Position numbers and translations under genes: made by a program | Assembly (NCBI RefSeq): GCF_022810305.1 | Contig: NZ_JALGQH010000001.1 | Coordinates: 310,001-374,000, forward strand | Direction: 5' to 3' | Origin: Rhodococcus sp. ARC_M6 | GTDB lineage: Bacteria > Actinomycetota > Actinomycetes > Mycobacteriales > Mycobacteriaceae | DNA: 64,000 bases | Notes under the pieces: generated by a model | The model's input: only the letters and a program-made list of their open reading frames with translations | Database searches by the model: none | Told to the model about the DNA's origin: nothing | Shown: positions 36,338 to 51,300 of the stretch, piece after piece | Layout: every line of letters begins with the position of its first letter | How positions within the stretch are numbered: position 1 is the stretch's first letter

Positions 36338-39300
36338 ATGAACTCTTTCCCGCTGTCCCGTGCGCAACAAGCGCTTTGGCTGGCGCAGCAATTCAATCCT
36401 TCGACACCGTTTGTTGTGGCTCAGTACGTCGAGCTTCGTGGTTTCATTGATCTGGCTGCGTTGATCGAAGCGACGGATCGTGCGTGCCGTGAGATGGAAT
36501 CGGCCCTGGTACGTCTGATCGAGACGGACGCGACGCCGCTTCAGGTGGTCGACCACTCAACTACCAATGCGCTCGGGTACGTAGACCTGCGAGGTAGCAA
36601 GAATTCGATCGACCAGGCACATCGTTGGATGGCACAGCGGTATTCGCGCCCAATCGATGTGATGGTCGATCGTCTGATGACCTCGACTTTGTTGCACGTC
36701 GCAGAGAATCACTATCTTTGGTACTCGCAGGCTCACCATCTCGTGCTCGACGGGTACGGGGCAATGACGCTCATGAACAGGATTGCGTCTCGGTACACGC
36801 ATTTGCTGGAAGGTGCAGAGGTGCCTCCGCTGCGCCCACTCGGATTGCAATCGTTGTACGAGTTGGACGCGTCGTATCGTTCGTCTACCCGCTTCGAATC
36901 CGATCGGCGATACTGGTCTGAACTCACTGCCGGCATGCATGAACCTGTTCGGTTGAGTGAACGTCGCGCAGCAACGTCAATGCCGCAACGAATGTTGACT
37001 CGTACGTTGGATGCTGCTCTGGCTGTGCGTATTACGGAAGTGTCGAAGTTGTGGAGGTCCAGTGAGGTTCCGATCATTGCCGGTGCTTATGCCGTTTACC
37101 TTGCGCGGACAGCCGGAGCCACCGAAGTTACCCTGAGTCTGCCGATATCCGGCCGAACGACCGCAGCAATGCAGCGCTCCGGCGGCATGCTCGCCAACAT
37201 TGTGCCTCTGCGCGTCTCGGTCCGCCCGGAATCGACCCCAATCGAAATCGTGAATCAGCTGTCCATTCAGCTGACAGGTGCGTTGCGCCATCAACGATTC
37301 CGCTACGAGGACATGCCCGATCAGGACTTTCATGGCGGAACCCGAGACTCAGCCGGACCCGCTGTCAATATCATGATGTTCCACAACGCAATTCGGCTCG
37401 GCGGAGTCGTCGGAGAGTTTCACGTTCTCACGTCGGGTCCGATCGACGATCTGTTCTTCAGTATCTACCCAGCGGCCGCCGGCGGCGATATTCGACTGGG
37501 ATTCGAAGCGAACCCGCATGTCTACAGTGAGGCTGACCTCGGGGTTCACTACCAGCAGTTCATGCATGTACTCAGTGAGTTCGTCGACGCGTCAGCGGAT
37601 AGGGCTGTAGGCCAGCTGGGTGTGCTGATCTCGGATGACGTCCGAATGCTCGTGCCCAGCAGGGGATTGCCGGCTATCGCTGCGCAGACGCTCCAAGCGG
37701 TTTTGTTCGCAGGATCCGGTGGCAGTGCAACAACGGCTATCCGATTCGGTGGTCTGGCGGTAACTTACGAAGAGTTGCGCTTGCGCTCGACTTTCCTGTG
37801 CAACAGGCTGATCGGCCATGGTATGGGCGCAGGTGACGTGGTGGCGATCATTGCCCCGCGTTCGGCAGATTCGGTGATCGCATTCCATGCGGTAGTCCGA
37901 TCAGGCGCGGCCTTCATGTTCGTCGATCCCGAGTATCCAGCCGAGCGTATCGCTTTCATGCTGGAAGACGCCGGTGTGATCGTCGCCATCGCTCCGCAAT
38001 CATCGGCAGTGCCCACCGGTGTCGTGCATGTGGACCTGGAAACCTCTGAGTTCGAGGCTGCCGAACCCCACGAAACGCGCGCAGTGCGAGCTCCGGCGGT
38101 CGACGACGTGGCATACGTTGTATACACATCGGGTTCGACGGGAAAGCCGAAAGGCGTTGCGGTCACTCATCGCGGCGCAACCTCACTGCTGCGTTCTCAT
38201 TCCCGGCACCTGGCAGTCGACGCGTCAGCCCGTGTGGCTCACTTCGCATCGACCTCTTTCGATGTCGCCGTCGTGGAACTACTTTTAGCCCACGGGACTG
38301 GCGCGACAGCAGTGGTCGTGCCGCCAGGATTGATCGGTGGGATAGACCTAGCCGACTACTTGCGCAAAGAACGCGTCACTCACCTTCTCTCGACGCCGGC
38401 TGTCCCGTCGTCGATGGATCCGAGTTCGCTGCCGGACCTACGCATACTCAACGTCGGGGGCGAATCGCCATCACCCGATCTGATCGAGCGGTGGTCGCAG
38501 CACGTCGGTGTCGTCAATTCATACGGGCCCACCGAGACGACCGTCGCCGCATTCATGAGTGAACCGCTCAGCTCTGCTCAGCGACCGACCATAGGACTGC
38601 CGATCGACGGTGTATCCGCCGTCGTTCTCGATGCTCGTCTGCTGCCGACACCCATCGGAGCAACCGGCGAGTTGTACTTGATGGGTGCAGGATTGGCGCG
38701 CGGATACGTTCGTAGGGCCGCTCTCACCGCTGAGCGGTTTGTTGCAGCGCCATTCGGAAGCCCGTCGACTCGCATGTACCGAACCGGAGACCTGGTGCGA
38801 TGGTCGGCCGACAGACAACTCGAGTTTGTCGGGCGCGCAGACAGCCAGGTCAAAATTCGTGGTGTCCGTGTCGAATTGGGTGAGGTGGAAGCTGCGCTCG
38901 CTTCCGTCGCGAACGTCGCGTCTGCGCTTGCAGTTGCTCGCGAAGGTGAAATTGGCGCCTACGTCGTTCTCAATTCAGACGTACTCAGTTCGAACCACAG
39001 TTCCGCGAGCGCCGATACCTCCTTCATTACTGAGCATCTGACACATATCCTGACGAATGCGATGATGCCGTCTTCGATAACTGTGCTGTCGGAATGGCCA
39101 CTGACCGCGCACGGCAAGATAGACCGTGAGGCGCTGCCCTCGCCGCAACGGAGATCAGATGGTGCTCGGCAATCGTCCGATCATCACGATGATCTGGTTG
39201 CCACCGTGATGGCAGACGTACTCGGCGTCAATGCTATGCCGGCAGACGCCGATTTCTTTGCAGCAGGGGGTAACTCGCTTGCAGCAGTCTTTGTCGCCAA

Positions 39301-42300
39301 CAGGCTTGCCGAGGCATTGCATACGAGGGTAGGCGTCCGCGATGTGTTCGATGCGCCCACTGCGAGCCGACTGGCACATCATATCCGTCAGTACGCCGCT
39401 GGATCGGCGCTGCCAGAACCTGCACCCGTCCCCGGCGGGGTAGTGGTGGAACCTTCACTGGCACAACAGCGCATCTGGCTACTGTCACGGATCGCTCCGG
39501 AATCATCGGCATACAACGTCGCCTTCGAGGTGGCACTCGACGGAGTGCTAGATGTCGCCGCACTCGAGCAGGCGTTCTCGGACATTCAACATCGTCATCG
39601 AGTCTTGCGAACCGTGTATCCCATCGGACGCGCAGGCACGCCGGAGCAGATACTGGCAGAACGCACGACGAGCTTGGTTTCAGTTCCGATCGACGAGTAC
39701 GGCACGGTAGCCGCGGACGCGGCTCGACGTGGGTTCGATGTCACGTCGGATCTTCCGCTCAGATTGGTTCTCGGTTCATTCGGCGAGTTCGACCATCGCT
39801 TGACCGTCGTTGCCCATCACATTGCAGTGGACGGACTTTCCTTTTCCACACTGGTCGGTGACTTGTCCAGTGCATACGATGATCGCGCGCAGGGGCGAAG
39901 CCCGAACTGGTCGGCGCAGCATTTCGACTATCGCGACTATTCGGTGTGGCAGCGAGTCGTGCTCGGCGACCCTGCCCAGCCGGGAACTCTCGCCCACGAG
40001 CAGCTTGCATTTTGGGAAGAAGCACTTCGAGGATTGCCGGCAAACCTGGATCTGCCCACCGACGGACGACGCGCCACCGGCACGGAACCTTCGGCAAAGT
40101 CCATATCGTTCGAGCTGCCGGCAGACATTCACGCGAAACTGACAGCGATTGCTCGTAAGCAGAACGCGACCATCTTCATGGCATTGCACGCAGTGCTCGC
40201 GATCATGCTTCACAAGATCACCGGTGCCGAAGATTTTGCGATTGGGACACCAACCTCCGGGCGTACTCACCCAGCGTTCGATTCTACCGTCGGCATGTTC
40301 GTCGGCACGGTTGCTCTCCGCACCCAGGCTCGGCCAGGCGATAGCTTTGTGGAGTTTCTCGAACAGGTGCGGGATATCGACCTAGCCGCAATGTCACATG
40401 CGGATGTGCCATTCGATTGGGTAGTTGATCGTGTGGCACACGATCGCCGTGAGAACAGCAATCCGCTTTTCCGTGTGGTCCTCGCGCTCGACACGTTCGG
40501 TTCCGACGCTGAATCGGTATTCGGTTCGGCGAAAGCTCAGGGTTTCGCTATTGCACCCGAACATCCTCGGTTCGACGTCGAGGTTGCGGTTCGCGAAACA
40601 CGCCTTCCTGATGGTTCTCCTGGAGGAATCGTAGGGGCGGTTACTTATGCCGGCGATCTTTTCGACGCGGAGACAGTGTCGGCCTGGATTGAACGGTTGC
40701 TGCGTGTATCCCAAGCGGTCACGGCCGAACCGAGCACCACCCTTCGAGCCATCGACGTGCTGAGCAGCAGTGAGAACGACGCGAATACGTATGTCGAATT
40801 AGCACCTCTCAGTTCAACACAATCGTTGGGCGAACTGTTTCTGGAGCAGGTGGCTGCATGCGGCGACGCAGTCGCCATAGGTTTCGGCGAATATCGAATC
40901 ACGTATGCCCAGCTCGAGCAGCGCTCCGCAGAGCTCGCCGGAGCATTGATCGAGCGCGGCGTGCGAGTCGGTGATCGAGTAGCCATTGCGGTACCGCGCT
41001 CGGCGGAGTTCGTGATTGCGGTGCTCGCGGTAGTCCGATCAGGTGGCGTGTACGTTCCGGTCGATCTCGATTACCCCGATGCACGTATCGACTATCTGCT
41101 GAGGGACGCCGCACCGACGCAGGTTCTGTGTAGTGAATCCGCTGTCAAACGGTTGAAGGGCTTCGGCTCCGATCTGATCGACGTCGGTGCCGTGGGCGAT
41201 CCGGACACTGCCCGGCGCCGAGTTGTGGCACCGACGCAAGAGGCATACTTGATCTACACCTCCGGCTCCACCGGCGCTCCGAAAGGTGTTGTCGTGTCAC
41301 ATGCCAACGTCGTTTCGTTGCTGGCGGCAACCGATAAGGTTCTCGACGTCGGAACAGATGACGTGTGGACAATGTTCCACTCGAACGCATTCGACTTCTC
41401 GGTCTGGGAGATGTGGGGCGCGTTGACAACCGGTGGACGGTTGGTCCCGGTCGATGCATTTGTCGCCCGGTCCACGGCGCAGTTTGTCGAGCTGTTGGTG
41501 GCCGAAGGGGTGACCGTTCTCAACCAAACACCTTCGGCGTTCCAAGCTCTCGCAGAGCTCACCGAAACCACCGAATTGCCGGTACGTCTCCTGATTTTCG
41601 GCGGTGAACCCCTCGATCTCGGTCCGGTCCGTAGGTGGCTCGAACATCACCGTCGCATTCACGCGGTAAACATGTTCGGAATTACCGAAACAACTGTGCA
41701 TGTAACAGCATTCAATGTTCGCGGTTGCAGTGAGTTCGGAGATCGCGGTGCAGCCGCCGAATCAGTGATCGGCTCGGCACTTCCAGGGTTGCGCACCTAC
41801 GTGTTGGACGCTTCGTTGAGGCAGGTGCCACCGGGCACCATCGGCGAACTGTACGTTGCCGGCCCACAAGTTTCGACTGGATACTTCGGTAAGCCGGCGT
41901 TGACGGCAACCAGATTCATTCCTGAACCGGGCTTCGTCGGATCGGTGATGTATCGCAGTGGCGACCTGGTGCGCGTCAAACGTGGCGAGATGAGCTACAT
42001 GGGTCGCGGCGACAGCCAGGTAGAGCTGCGCGGATATCGAATCGAACCCGGCGAGATCGAGGCAGTGTTGCTGCGTCGACCCGAGATCAACCAGGCCGCA
42101 GTAGTTTTGCGTGAGTTGTCCACAGGGCCCGCACTCGTCGGCTACATCGCGCCTGACCTCGATACAGATCTGGATGCAGTGGTAGCCGATCTGCGTAACC
42201 AGTTGCCCACTCACCTGGTTCCTTCACTGATCGTGCCATTGCCCACGTTGCCGATCACCGCGCACGGCAAACTTGATCGATCAGGTTTGCCCGAACCGGA

Positions 42301-45300
42301 TTCGAACCGGCCACGAGGTCGGCTTCCGCGTGACCCGATGGAAGAAACCGTCGCAGCCGTATTCGCTGAACTCCTGCACCTCGAAACCGTTGATGTCACA
42401 AGAAGTTTCTTTGACCAGGGTGGAAACTCGCTGATCGCTACTCGACTCTCAACCCGGTTGAGTGCAGTCTTCGACACTGATATCGACGTGCGTGAAGTGT
42501 TCGAGCGACCGACAGTGAGTGAATTGTCCGCCGGGATCGGTGCACGGATCGGAATCGGTCGTAGTCGTGTCGCACTCGCACCGGCGCAGAGCGATGCGGA
42601 ACTGATCCTGTCACCGGCGCAACATCGAATGTGGATACTCAACCAGTTCGACACCACGGCAGCCGGATACAACATTCCCGTGATCCTGCGTCTCGACGGC
42701 GAGGTCGATGCTGCGACGCTTCGTCAAGCCGCAGTAGATGTTATTGCGCGGCATCAGACCCTCCGGACCGTATATCCGGTCGGGGTAGACGGTGCACGTC
42801 AGTTGGTGCTCGATGCAGAGTCGGTCGCTCCGACACTTGTGCCTGTGCCGATCGGCGTCGAATCGGTCATGGAGAGGGTGGCTGAACTTGCGGGAACGGG
42901 CTTCGACGTCACCGTGGATCCGCCGGTCCGTGGCGAGTTGCTGCGCATCGACGATCACACCCATGTCCTGGCGCTGGTAATTCACCACATTGCAGCTGAC
43001 GCTTGGTCAATGGATGCCTTGATTCGAGATACCGTCACCGCATATGCCGCCCGAGTTGAGGGCGCCGCGCCGACATGGTCGCCTTTACCGATCCGATACA
43101 CTGATTACAGTGTGTGGCAAAGTGATTCGGGAGTTTCCGATCAGGCGTCCCGCTACTGGGTCGAGAACCTGAGTGGTTTGCCTGAACAGGTGACCCTGCC
43201 AATCGACCACCCTCGACCGCTAACCCCTTCGGGTCGCGGTAGGTCGCATCACATCGATCTCGATGACTCCCTGCGCGCAACGCTCGATACTCTTGCTCGA
43301 TCACACAACGCCACGATGTTCATGGTGATGCACGCCGCGCTTGCCGCGCTCGTTTCGCGATACAGCGGCAGTGATGACGTCCCGATCGGGACGGTGGTTG
43401 CCGGCCGCTCCGACCCGATGCTGGACGATCTCGTGGGAATGTTCGCAGGAACATTGGTCTTGAGAACCACTATCGATCGAACTGTCTCCTTTGCGGAGTT
43501 GCTCGATCATGTTCACCAGCAAGATATTGCCGCATATACATATGCAGACATGCCTTTCGAGGCGCTGGTCGAGCTCCTCAATCCGGCTCGATCACCATCT
43601 CATCACCCGTTGTTCCAGGTTGCGCTGTCCTTCCAATCTGCACGTCCGACGAGTTGGGAATTGCCGGGTCTGACCCTCACCCCATTGGCCGCTGAATTCG
43701 AACACGCGAACTTCGATCTCCAACTGAACGTGACGGACGCTGCTGGGGAGCGGCCGATGCGATTGGAATTCGCTTACAATGCAGATCTGTTCGAAGCCGA
43801 GACGGTAATCCGTTTCGCGCAGCGATATGTGCGGTTGCTCGAAGGAGTCTCCGCCGATTCTTCCGTGATTCTCGGTCGTATCGATCTTCTCGATGCCTCC
43901 GAACGCTCAGCCCTCGTGCCGGCACGAGGAATTGGTCATACGGCGAGAACTACGTTGGCGTCGATGCTTACACGTGGTGCTCATACCGACCCGGATGCGC
44001 TCGCAGTCAGCGGCAGCGGTGTCGCACTGACCTATCGCGAACTCGATCGTCGCTCTGACGATGTTGCAGCCGAAATGCGAACTGACGGTGCCGGTCCGGA
44101 ACGGGTGATCCCGTGGAACGCAGAGCGGACTGTGGAGTCCATCGTCCAGCTGTGGGCAATTGCGAAGACCGGCGCCGCACCTGCCCTGATCGACCCTTTG
44201 CAACCTTCCTCGCGCATGCTGGACGCTCTCAATTCAGTCGGCGTCGGAGCGTTCGCCCCGACTGTCGGTATCCCCATGACGATCCCCGAAACTGCCGCTG
44301 CGTATGTCGTCTTCACATCGGGAACCTCTGGCACACCGAAAGCCGTAGTGGTCACCCATGAGGGTCTTGGAGCGCTAGAGTCAGATATCGCGGCCCGCTA
44401 CGGCGCTGTTCCTGGTTCACGCGTACTTCACCGCGGTGCACCAGGATTCGACATGACACTCTTGGAAGTGCTTGTTGCAGGCTCCAGCGGAGCAACCCTT
44501 GTACTCGCTTCGGACGCCGAGTTTGCAGGCCCCGCGCTCACCGAACTGCTTCGGCGCGAACAGATCACACATCTGTGCATCACACCCACTGCGATGGCGA
44601 CCGTTGACGACACCGATCTGCCGCATCTCGAAATGTTGATGCTCGGTGGCGAGCGCTTGACCGCAGACCTCGTCGAACGGTGGTCACCGGGACGCAGGTT
44701 GGTCAACGGTTACGGTCCGGCTGAAGCAACCATGTACTCCGTGGCTACCGAACCACTCGGTGCTCTGCGCCGAGATATCCCTATCGGGTACCCAGTGCCC
44801 GGCGTCGAAGCTATCGTCCTCGACGACTTCCTGGAGCCCGTGCCACCTGGCGTGGCGGGCGAGCTCTATCTTGCGGGCACTGCCCTCTCACGTGGATACG
44901 CAGGCCACCCGGCGTGGACAGCCGAGCGCTTCGTGGCCGCTGCAGGCGGTACCAGGATGTACCGCACCGGTGATCTGGTGATGTGGAAGCAAACAGATAG
45001 CGGCTATCAACTCCATTACCTCGGACGTAACGACGCCCAGTTGAAGATCAACGGCGTGCGCATCGAACCTGCCGAGATCGAATCGGCCATCGCAGCAATC
45101 GCGGACGTCGACTTTTGTGCAACGACGCTCAGAAGCAATACTGCGGACACCCCGATGTTGGTGACGTACGTGCGCCCGCGACGTGGTGCACACCTTAGCG
45201 GCGCCGATCTGCGCAGAAGGCTCGCGGACGCGCTTCCCTCGTACATGGTTCCCAGCGCGGTCATTGTTTTCGACGGTGACCCGCCAGTTGTGAACGGAAA

Positions 45301-48300
45301 GCTGGACGTTCGAGCGCTGCCTGCTCCTGAGGTAGCTGCGCTGCCATTCGAATCCCCGCGCACCAGCACCGAGCGTGCCGTCGCGGAAGTCTTCGAGACA
45401 GTACTCGGAGGCAACGAAATCGGGCGGAGGACGCACTTTTTCGACCACGGCGGAAACTCGTTGCTTGCTACCCGCGTGACATCACTTTTGGGTCGGGCAC
45501 TGACGAGGAACGTCCCGCTGCGACTGCTCTTTGCACATCCCACCGTCGCGGAACTCGCTGCGGCAGTGGATGAAGAATCCTCTGCCGGACATAGCATCGC
45601 TGCGATTGTTGCCGGGCCACGTCCCGAAGACATTCCGCTCTCGCGTAATCAGCAACGGATGTGGGTCCTCAACACGCTTGATGTCGAGAGCAATGCCTAC
45701 AACCTTCCTGTCTCGGTGGACCTGCGCGGTGACCTCGACGCCGTTGCGCTCGGGGACGCAGTCGGTGATGTGATGAGCCGGCACGAGATCCTGAGAACCA
45801 CGTATCCCCAGCGGCCGCCGGTGCAGCTGATCCATGCGGCCGCGGCGCTGACCCTCGAACCCCGTTGTGTCACCGACGATGCCCTGAATGCCGAGCTGTA
45901 TGCGTTTGCGTCCCAAGGCTTCGATGTCAGCGCGCAACTTCCGATTCGCGTCCAACTGTTCAGGCTTTCGTCGACGCATCACGTGCTCGCCGTCAACCTG
46001 CATCACATTGCCGCGGATGGCGGCTCACTCGTGCCGATCGTTCACGATCTATTGGCGGCGTACACCGCCCGTTGCTCCGGAATCGTTCCGGAATGGGTGC
46101 CGTTGCCGATCCAATACGCGGATTATGCACTGTGGGAACAGGAATTCGGAACTTCCGTGGAATCCGCGAAGCACTGGCAATCCGCGCTGGCCGATGTCAC
46201 CTCGGTGATGCCACTCGTACCGGATCGCCACCCGAAGCGCAGGGGTGCGACTGCAGGCCGCATTGCATTCTCACTAGACGCCCGAACAACCTCCGGTGTG
46301 TCCGAATTGGCGAGCCGGGCGCAAGCAACTTCCTTCATGGTTTTTCATTCTGTGCTGGCGGCAGTTCTCTTCCGGCTCAGTGGCAATGCGGATGTAGTGA
46401 TTGCCACAGCCGTAGACGGTCGCAACTCGCCGGCGCTCGATGGGCTGATCGGAATGTTCGTCGACACCGTGCCGTTGCGGTTGCAGATCCGACGAGACAT
46501 GACGATGCAACAACTCGTGGAACAGGCACGCGCTGCAGACGTTGCGGCGTTCGAGCACAGCGCAGTGCCCGTCGAAACTCTTGCGGCGATGCTTGGTGGC
46601 CGGATGCCGCAGGTGGCGCTTGCGTTGCAGAACTTCACCGTTCCTGCTTTCGACTTCTCCGGTCTGACCGCCAGCGCTGACGAAATCGACACAGGCGCCG
46701 TAAAATTCGAGATGCAGATCTCATTGACCGAGAGGCCGGACGGGCACACCGACGGTCTCGTGACGTACTCACGCGAATTGTTCGACGCCGCGACGGCCCA
46801 GTCGGTATCAGAGTTGTTTGTCGATGCTGTGGACCGGACGCTTGCAGATCCGTCGACTGTGGTGGCGGAAGCGACGGCAATCGCTGCTCCCGGTTGGGTA
46901 GCGGCTCCTGTTGATTCGTCACGGCTTCTGACTGACGTTTTCGCAGAGACTGCAGCGAAATTTCCGCACAATGTTGCACTACGCGAAGGAAGTCGGTCCC
47001 TCACCTATCGTCAACTCGACGAGGCCTCTGACGTAGTGGCACAAGAACTGGTAGCCGCCGGCGCGGGGCCGGGAGCAGTGCTCGAGTTAAGCGCCGTGCG
47101 CTCGATCGACTACATCGTCCGTCTCTGGGGAATTACCAAGACCGGCGCGGCCTTCGCTCCCATCGACCCCGATTTTCCTGACGCACGCCTTCAGCAGTTG
47201 CGCTCGGTGCTTCTACCCGTCAGCCCGGTTCCGGGAAGGCTGATTCGAGGCGCCGTTGCCTACGTGATTCACACTTCTGGCTCGACTGGCGATCCTAAAG
47301 CGGTAGCCGTCACACATCGTGGTCTCGGTCCACTCACCGGCGAAGCAGTCGAACGGTATCGAGTTCACCCGAATTCTGTTGTTCTGCAAGGATATAATCC
47401 AAGTTTTGACGCTGCCCTGCTCGAGATGTTGCTCGCGTTCGGTTCGGGAGCAACTCTGGTGATCGCGCCCCCCGATGTTTACGGTGGCGGTGAACTCGAA
47501 AGGTTCGTTGCCGAGAATCGCATCACGCACTTACTGTCCACCCCCGGTGTGCTCGACACGATGGACCCGCGAGAACTGCCGCTACTCGAGGTTGTTGCTG
47601 TCGGTGGTGACGTACTCTCGCCCGCGACTGCGCATGCCTGGAGTCGTAGAACGCGGATGCTCAATGCCTACGGTCCGACGGAAAGCAGTGTGGTTGCGAC
47701 TGTGGTGGAGATCGACTCCAGTTCTGACTCTGAAGGTGCAGTTGGGATCGGCGAGCCTATCAACGGCACCGGAGCCGAGGTGCTGGATTCCGCGCTACGC
47801 CGAGTCCCGTTCGGTGGAGTAGGCGAGTTGTATCTGGGCGGCCCCGGACTGGCGATGGGATACCTCGGCGACCCGGCCACTACTGCCAGCGCCTTCGTGG
47901 CGGCCCCGGGCGGTGAACGACGTTACCGTACTGGTGATCTGGTACATCGAAGGTCAGGTGGTGGCCTCGGGTTCATGGGCCGAAACGACCGCCAGATCAA
48001 AGTGCGCGGCGTGCGTATTGAACCGGCCGAGATTGAGGCGGTGCTGCGTTCAATTCCCGGAGTGAGCGCTGTGGCCGTGATTTTGGTTGACGATGTGATT
48101 ACCGCATTTGTCGTGGGCGCGGAGGACGGTGAACACGCAGTCAGGCGCGAGTTGGTTCGGCAACTGCCTGTGCACCTCGTGCCTGGACGCATAGTCGCGC
48201 TGGAATCGTTGCCCCTCACACGCAACGGCAAAGTGGATGTCGCAGCACTACACACACACATCGGTGACGAGACACCGCAGGTGCAGCCCCTTACGTCCAC

Positions 48301-51300
48301 GGAAGAACTGGTGACCACGGTGATGGCGCACCATTCGATGGGCGGATTCGGCGTGCTCCACGATTTCTTCGAATCGGGCGGAGATTCGCTCTCGGCTACG
48401 ACCGTGGCCGGTCGACTGTCTGCAGCTTTCGGCCGCGAGGTATCCGTTCGGGCGGTGTTCGAGAATCCGTCGCCGCGCGCCTTGGCTCGCTGGCTCGATT
48501 CGGCTGAAGATGTGGTTGTTCGGCCACCTCTCGTGCGCAGGCCTGTCGATTGCCGTGTGCCGTTGGCTCCAGCTCAGCAGCGCATGTGGTTGACATCGCA
48601 GCTCGAGCCCGAATCATCGGCATACAACTTGGTATTCGTGGCCACCATCGGCCCGGAAATTGATCTCGTCTCGTTGGCCGCGGCGTCCTCGGATGTGCTG
48701 GCACGGCACAGTGCTCTTCGAACCGTGTTTCCCTCCGATTTCGATGGGCCGCATCAGGTGGTCACCGATTCGGTGACGGTTGATCTCGATCCGGTTTTCG
48801 TGGACGACTTGTATCAGAGCACAGTAGTTTTTGCTTCGGTGCCGTTTCGATTGGAACTCGAGACGCCGGTGCGAGCGCAGCTGATGGTCGACGCCGCGGG
48901 CACCCAGGTATTGGTCGCAGTGGTGCACCACATTGCACTCGACGGTGGCTCCATGGGAACTGTGCTCGCAGATTTTGGCACTGCACTTTCTGCGAGAGCG
49001 GAAGGGCATCAAACGAATTGGAATACGCTGGCGATCGATTACCAGGATTACAGTACGTGGATGAGAGAAGTGCTCGGCCGTAAGGACGACCCAGCGGGGC
49101 TGGCTTACCGTCAATTGGACTACTGGGCAACCGTTCTCCGCGGTATGGACGGTGTTCTCGCACTCCCCGTAGATCGTGCTCGACCAGCCGTGGCGTCAAA
49201 ACGTGGCTCTTTGGTGTCTGTCACGATTGACGGCGAGCTATATGAGGGGCTTTCGGCACTGGCCCGCGCGCACGGCGTCACAGTTTTCATGCTCCTGCAC
49301 GGTGTTGTCGCAGTTTTGCTTGCGAGGGAAAGCTCTACCGAGGATGTGGTGATCGGAACTGCCGTCAGTCTGCGCAACGATCCGGATCTGTTGCCGATGG
49401 TCGGAATGATGGTCGGCACAGTCGCATTGCGGACAACTATTGAACTGGAAGAACAGTTTTCGGAACTTCTAGATCAGGTGAGACGTGTCGATCTGGGTGC
49501 GATGGCCAATGCCGACGTGTCCTTCGACGACGTGGTTGCACGTATTGCGCCGTCGCGCACCCCGAATGAACATCCTCTGTTCACCGTGATGCTTGCGTAT
49601 CAACGCTCGAATGATTTGCCCGAAATACCTGGGATAGAACCACTTCGAGCGCCCGGTGTAGGTCAAACGGGGGAGGCGCCCGGTGCTGCCGACTACGATC
49701 TGACGTGGAATCTCACTGACCAGGGCAGAGATCTCCGACTCCGACTGCTCTATGCGACAGATCTTTTCGATCCGTCGACCGCTGAACTGCTTGTTCAGCG
49801 ATTTGTGCGGATTTTGACGGAGGTAGTGGCGCAACCGCAGATCGTCATCGGAGACATCGATGTTCTTGGCGACGTCGAACGGTTGAACCTGTTACGGCAG
49901 AGTCGAAGTGACCTACCACCTCGAACCTTGGCGGAGGTACTGGAGAACGCTGCTGCGGTTGCTCCTGAGTCTGTCGCGCTCGAGGTCGACCGCAGGCGCT
50001 GGAGCTACCGCGAACTGTTCGATCAATCGACGTACTGGGCCCAGGAACTGGTGAACCGAGGCATCGGACCCGACGACGTGATCGCGATTGCGACGGGCCG
50101 TGGATACCTGTGGGTCGTCGCAGTCTGGGCTGTGGCGAGGTCCGGTGCCGCTTGGGTTGCACTAGATCTGGCTCAGCCGCGAGACCGGCTGGATCGGATC
50201 GTCGCCGACAGCGGTGCGAAACTCGGACTGACGTTGGAAGGCAACAGCACTCACCTTCCCTCGGAACTGGAATGGATGCCTGTCGACTCGACTGTGCGAG
50301 CGGGAACGGAATTGACGGGTGCACGAGCCGCAAGCCCGGACAACCTCGCCTACGTCATCTACACATCAGGGTCCACCGGACTGCCTAAGGGTGTTGCGGT
50401 TTCCCATCGCGGGTTGACGAATGTCTGTGCCTCCCACATTGAAATGTTCGACACCGGAACGCCCATGCGTGTACTGCAGGGTGCTTCACCTACCTTTGAC
50501 GCTTCGGTTCTCGAACTCTTGATCGCGGCCTCAACTGTCGGCACGCTGGTACTGCCACCGGATTTTGTCTTCGCCGGACGTGAACTGACAGACTTTGTCG
50601 TTAGTCGCGCGATCACCCATCTCATCGTGACACCTACCGTTCTCTCGACTTTGGACCCCGACGAGATTCAGTCAGTCACGGTGGAATCTGTAGGTGAGCC
50701 ACTGAGCGTCGAGCTTGCCGAGCAGTGGTCTACCAGGCATCGGATCTTCAACGGGTACGGTCCGAGCGAGACGACCATCGGGGCAGTGACATCGCCGCAG
50801 ATTGTTGGTGCGGATACATCCATCGGTACACCGGTTCACGGAGCGACGGCACTGGTGCTCGACACCAGGCTGAACCCGGTTCCGGACGGTGTAACGGGTG
50901 AGCTGTACATCGCCGGCCATAATCTTGCTCGCGGATACATCCAGGCGTCGTCACTCACGGCCGAACGGTTTGTTGCCGATCCGTACAGCCAGGGCGAACG
51001 TATGTATCGCACCGGAGATCTCGTTCGACGGCGGAGACGCGACGGAGCGCTCGAATTCGTGAGTCGCAACGATCACCAGGTGAAGATCCGTGGAATTCGT
51101 GTCGAACCCGCTGAAGTCGATGCTGGATTGCGAAGGCATCCGGCTGTAGCGTTCGCTGTGACAGTTGCGTCGGCAACGGCAGGAACTACGGAATTATGCT
51201 CGTACGTGACTGTCGACGATGTTGCGGTTGATGCTGACTGTCTACGAAAGTTCGTGTCCGCAACTCTGCCAAGTCATCTGATACCTACTACCGTCACCGT

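Noticed and set aside
46345..47004. 219-residue minus-strand frame inside the NRPS
   Set aside because: It is rich in Ser/Ala/Thr with no domain and lies within a continuous condensation/adenylation coding region.
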